Shown here: positions 6,653 to 9,436 of the stretch, piece after piece
How the letters are laid out: each line of letters begins with the position of its first letter
Position numbering within the stretch: position 1 is the first letter of the stretch
Notes under the pieces: model-generated
Told to the model about the DNA's origin: nothing
The model's input: only the letters and a program-made list of their open reading frames with translations
Databases searched by the model: none
Source: Flavobacteriaceae bacterium
GTDB lineage: Bacteria; Bacteroidota; Bacteroidia; Flavobacteriales; Flavobacteriaceae
Assembly (NCBI GenBank): GCA_023700885.1
Contig: JAMPYA010000075.1
Coordinates: 1 to 9,436 of the forward strand
Length of the DNA stretch: 9,436 nt
Reading direction: 5' to 3'
Program-made: the position numbers and the translations under genes

Positions 6653-9436
6653 TTATAAATAAATCAGCGGAATTCTTAATTCTACTTTTGTTCCTGCTAA
6701 ATTAGGGAAATCATCGGATAAATTTGATATTGTAATAAAAGATTCAGAACTTATTTTTTCATTCATTAACATCAGTCGTTCATCAATATTATGAAGAGAA
6801 ACCCCACCATCTTTACTTTTGCTTTCAGTAGAAGTTACTCCTTTACCATTATCTGTGATAGTACATATTAAAAATTCATCATTTTCAATAGAAATAGCTA
6901 AATTAATTGTTGGATTTGGATGATCATTTTCTAATCCATGTTTCAAACAATTCTCAACAATAGGCTGAATAATCATTGGAGGGATTTTAATAGCATATAG
7001 ATCATCATTTTCAATTTCGTTAAACGTGATATTGAAAATAAGTTTGTTTTTATATTTTAAAGAATTTAATTCAATAAAATATCTAAGAATATCCAACTCT
7101 TTTTCCAATGAAATAAGATTTGTTTTGGTAGTTTGTAATACTAAGTTTACCAAATTTGAAAAGGAAAACAAATAATTAACCGCTTTTTCTTTTTCTCTGT
7201 TAGAAATTAAATCAATAATCATAGTTAATAAATTATTGATAAAGTGAGGATTCATCTGTGCGTTTAAAGCTTTAAATCTTAAATTGCTTATTTTCTCTTC
7301 TGTTTCTTTTTCTTTTTTAAGTTGATTAATTTTTGAAGAATACCATAAAATTAATCCACCAACAAATAAAATAACAACAAAAATCCTAAAAAACCAAGTA
7401 TGATAAAACGGACGTTTAATTTTGAATGAAAATTTGTAATTATCTGTGCTTTCTATACCGTTTTTTGTGATTGATTTTAGCTCAAAAGTATAGTTTCCAA
7501 AAGGTAAAGCAGCGTATCTTACACTATTATTTTTTGTATAAATCCACTCATTTTCTAAACCAATTAAACGGTATTTATAACTGATATTTCCAATACTTTT
7601 AAATGAAATTCCAACATAATTAAATTGAATATTATTGCTAGAACTTGAAAATACTTGATTTCCATCTAAAGGAATCATTTTATTATTTAAAATAATTTCA
7701 TTTATATGAACTGTAGGAACTTCAAAAGTGTTTTTGGTAGATTTTAAATCAATTATATTGAGTCCTTTAGAAGTGGCTACATATGCAAATTCATCAGTAG
7801 CAAAACAATTTCTTACATCGTTGGTATTAAGTCCTTCAGAAATGGTGTAAGATTCTATTGAAATTGGATTAAAAAATTTATCAACTTTAATTTTATTTAA
7901 ACCATAATTTGTGGAAACCCATAGGTCGTTATTAGGTGCAATAAAAACAGATTTAATAGAATTGCTTAATAATCCCTTTTGTTTATTAATAATAGAGATT
8001 TTACCATTCTTTAAAAACCCTAATCCTTTAGAATTTGTTGTAATTAGAAGTCCATTATTAAAATCTTTAAGAGAGGTGATAATTGTAGCGTTAAAATCAT
8101 CTTTTAAATCAAGTTTTTTAATCCTGTTTTGATAGATTAAATGGAGTCCATTAGTACTTCCAAACCAAATAGTATCATTTTTATTTTTTAATACAGCAGT
8201 TGTTCTTTTATTATAAATTAATGCTGTTTTTTTAGTTTGAGGGTTAATTTTAAAAAGTCCTCCTGCATTAGAAATTAACGTTGAATTCGTGTCGATTGAC
8301 AAGTCTTTAAAACTTTTTTGATTTTCGCATTCACCTTTTAAGTCCTTTTTATTAATAATATTTCTAACATTTAATTGATTATCAACAATAATATAATTGT
8401 CGCTACTTAAGAAATGGTATTCATTGTTATAAACTTTACCGTTTCTAGCTCTATCTAAAAAAAGTTTATCAGCTAGTTTTATGGTTTTTTGATGTACTAA
8501 AGTTTTTTCTTTGAGTACAAAAATTTTACCATAACTATTACCTACAAAAACATGATTGTTTAATACCTCAACTGTATATAAGTCATTATCAACATCGTTT
8601 TCAAAACTATAACTCAATGTATTGTTGTCTGGAAATTGCACCACTCCGTTAGACATGGTTCCAACCCAAATGTTTTTTTCACGATCTTGAAAAGCTCTCG
8701 TAGTCTGAAAATCTTTAAGAATTGGAATTGGATTTTTTAACTGATCATTTTTATTAAAAATAAAAGCTCCTTTATTAAGTCCTGTTACCCAATAATTATG
8801 ATCATAAAGATAAGTTTTAAAGAGAAGGTTATTTTGGTTGATATTATCTTTATTTATAATCTTACTATATATTGAATTAATGTTTTTATCTAAATCTTTT
8901 AATGAACTTGATAAATGTTGCTCGACTCTTTTTATTTGATTGTTATTGAAATGGTTTAGCGTTTCCAACTCTTCCCACTTTACATCAGATTTTAGAAAAT
9001 TACAAGTAAATATTTTATTGATATTATAAATTGTTTTTGAGGTTGCTATTAGTATATCATTGTTTTTGTTTTCTATAAAAAACATATTATTTATTTCTTT
9101 TGAAACTTTTAGGTAAAATCTACTTACTTTGTTATGGTTATCTAATTTATAGATATTATTATTAGAATCTAATAACCATATATTTTGTTTACTGTCTTCA
9201 AAAATATTTTTTATAAATGAATCAAATTTTATTTGATTTATAAAAGCAGTATTTTGATTATTATAAATCAAATTATTGAATAAAAATGCTATTTTTCCAT
9301 TAAATCCTAAAAGCCAAATTCTTTGCTTTGTATCTTTATATATTCTTAAAATTTCATTATCAGGTAATCCATCTTCAACCGTGTAATTTTTAAAGGAAAC
9401 TCCATCAAATTTTGATAAGCCAAAATCAGTAGCAAA
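6653..9436 (-). CDS. two-component propeller sensor histidine kinase, LytS type (5' end beyond window)
   Basis: The frame is open to the window edge, giving 927 visible residues (numbered from the edge). A start at the TTG at 9271 would wrongly remove the first 55, which read FATDFGLSKFDG ... EDGLPDNEI ... RIWLLGFNGKI, a textbook propeller repeat. Further Reg_prop-like repeats (IWLLDSNNN, IWVGTMSNG, IWFGSTNGL, LWVSTNYGL) continue to about 560, broken by a helix-rich insertion near 153-203. A Y_Y_Y domain (about 602-672) with YKYRLIGLENEW precedes one membrane helix (about 682-700). The cytoplasmic core has a His_kinase box with H731 in QMNPHFINN, the N box IVENCLKHG (N829), DNGKG (862-866) and GVSLHN (878-883). 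Propeller and Y_Y_Y should be periplasmic; the signal or first helix is off-window. Unlike hybrid HTCS proteins it has no fused receiver, and signals through the adjacent LytTR regulator. Confidence 0.93.
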   Translation of the reverse strand, partial: FATDFGLSKFDGVSFKNYTVEDGLPDNEILRIYKDTKQRIWLLGFNGKIAFLFNNLIYNNQNTAFINQIKFDSFIKNIFEDSKQNIWLLDSNNNIYKLDNHNKVSRFYLKVSKEINNMFFIENKNNDILIATSKTIYNINKIFTCNFLKSDVKWEELETLNHFNNNQIKRVEQHLSSSLKDLDKNINSIYSKIINKDNINQNNLLFKTYLYDHNYWVTGLNKGAFIFNKNDQLKNPIPILKDFQTTRAFQDREKNIWVGTMSNGVVQFPDNNTLSYSFENDVDNDLYTVEVLNNHVFVGNSYGKIFVLKEKTLVHQKTIKLADKLFLDRARNGKVYNNEYHFLSSDNYIIVDNQLNVRNIINKKDLKGECENQKSFKDLSIDTNSTLISNAGGLFKINPQTKKTALIYNKRTTAVLKNKNDTIWFGSTNGLHLIYQNRIKKLDLKDDFNATIITSLKDFNNGLLITTNSKGLGFLKNGKISIINKQKGLLSNSIKSVFIAPNNDLWVSTNYGLNKIKVDKFFNPISIESYTISEGLNTNDVRNCFATDEFAYVATSKGLNIIDLKSTKNTFEVPTVHINEIILNNKMIPLDGNQVFSSSSNNIQFNYVGISFKSIGNISYKYRLIGLENEWIYTKNNSVRYAALPFGNYTFELKSITKNGIESTDNYKFSFKIKRPFYHTWFFRIFVVILFVGGLILWYSSKINQLKKEKETEEKISNLRFKALNAQMNPHFINNLLTMIIDLISNREKEKAVNYLFSFSNLVNLVLQTTKTNLISLEKELDILRYFIELNSLKYKNKLIFNITFNEIENDDLYAIKIPPMIIQPIVENCLKHGLENDHPNPTINLAISIENDEFLICTITDNGKGVTSTESKSKDGGVSLHNIDERLMLMNEKISSESFITISNLSDDFPNLAGTKVELRIPLIYL

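Noticed and set aside
7911..8132. 73-codon plus-strand ORF
   Set aside because: It is antisense to propeller repeats of the kinase. Its hydrophobic look arises from the complement of Asn/Lys-rich codons.
5890..9436. Horizontal acquisition of the two-component pair, suggested by its very high Asn/Lys/Ile content
   Set aside because: The neighbouring genes are also AT-rich, there are no integrase, tRNA or repeat boundaries, and composition could not be measured here. Sensor propellers of this type commonly diverge in place.

Overview
The window reads as chromosomal DNA of a Bacteroidota species, most likely a member of the Flavobacteriaceae. The grounds are very low GC content, protein sequences rich in Asn, Lys and Ile, ribosome binding sites that are A-rich rather than strong GGAGG, TAnnTTTG-type promoter boxes, and lineage-typical families: DUF4834, a Bacteroidota-type YfhO, and a propeller-type LytS/LytTR two-component pair. 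No tRNA, rRNA, CRISPR array, insertion sequence, phage gene or toxin/defence module was seen.

Layout. (1) Positions 1-142 are a short intergenic tail with an 11-bp inverted repeat and a T-rich heptamer repeat. They may hold the last codons of a gene entering from the left. (2) Positions 143-2943, minus strand, form a tight three-gene unit read from right to left: an outer-membrane beta-barrel protein (2943-1990), a GNAT-fold acyltransferase of the YghO/bacterial-ceramide-synthase-like family (1983-865) and the 16S rRNA methyltransferase RsmE (850-143). Gaps are 6 and 14 bp. (3) Positions 2944-3205 are a divergent control region with candidate promoter boxes on both strands and two short perfect inverted repeats. 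(4) Positions 3206-5893, plus strand, hold a small DUF4834 membrane protein followed 12 bp later by an 805-residue YfhO-family polytopic membrane protein. (5) Positions 5890-9436, minus strand, hold a two-component system: a LytTR response regulator (6648-5890) placed 4 bp after a LytS-type sensor kinase (9436-6653). The kinase's 5' end lies beyond the right edge.

How the genes fit together. The kinase has a periplasmic beta-propeller and Y_Y_Y module, one visible membrane helix and a cytoplasmic His_kinase/HATPase core. It most likely phosphorylates the adjacent LytTR regulator; its ligand and target genes cannot be read from the window. DUF4834 and YfhO are probably co-transcribed and both sit in the inner membrane, where YfhO proteins are linked to lipid-carrier-dependent glycosylation. 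The minus-strand triad joins an outer-membrane protein, a possible lipid-modifying acyltransferase and a housekeeping ribosome methyltransferase. The yfhO and regulator genes converge and share a 4-bp TTAA that supplies both stop codons.

This is largely an ordinary core-genome region. I found no convincing undescribed system. The items most worth a second look are the helix-rich insertion in the propeller sensor, the altered phosphoacceptor box of the kinase, the acyltransferase, and the palindrome beside the DUF4834-yfhO promoter.
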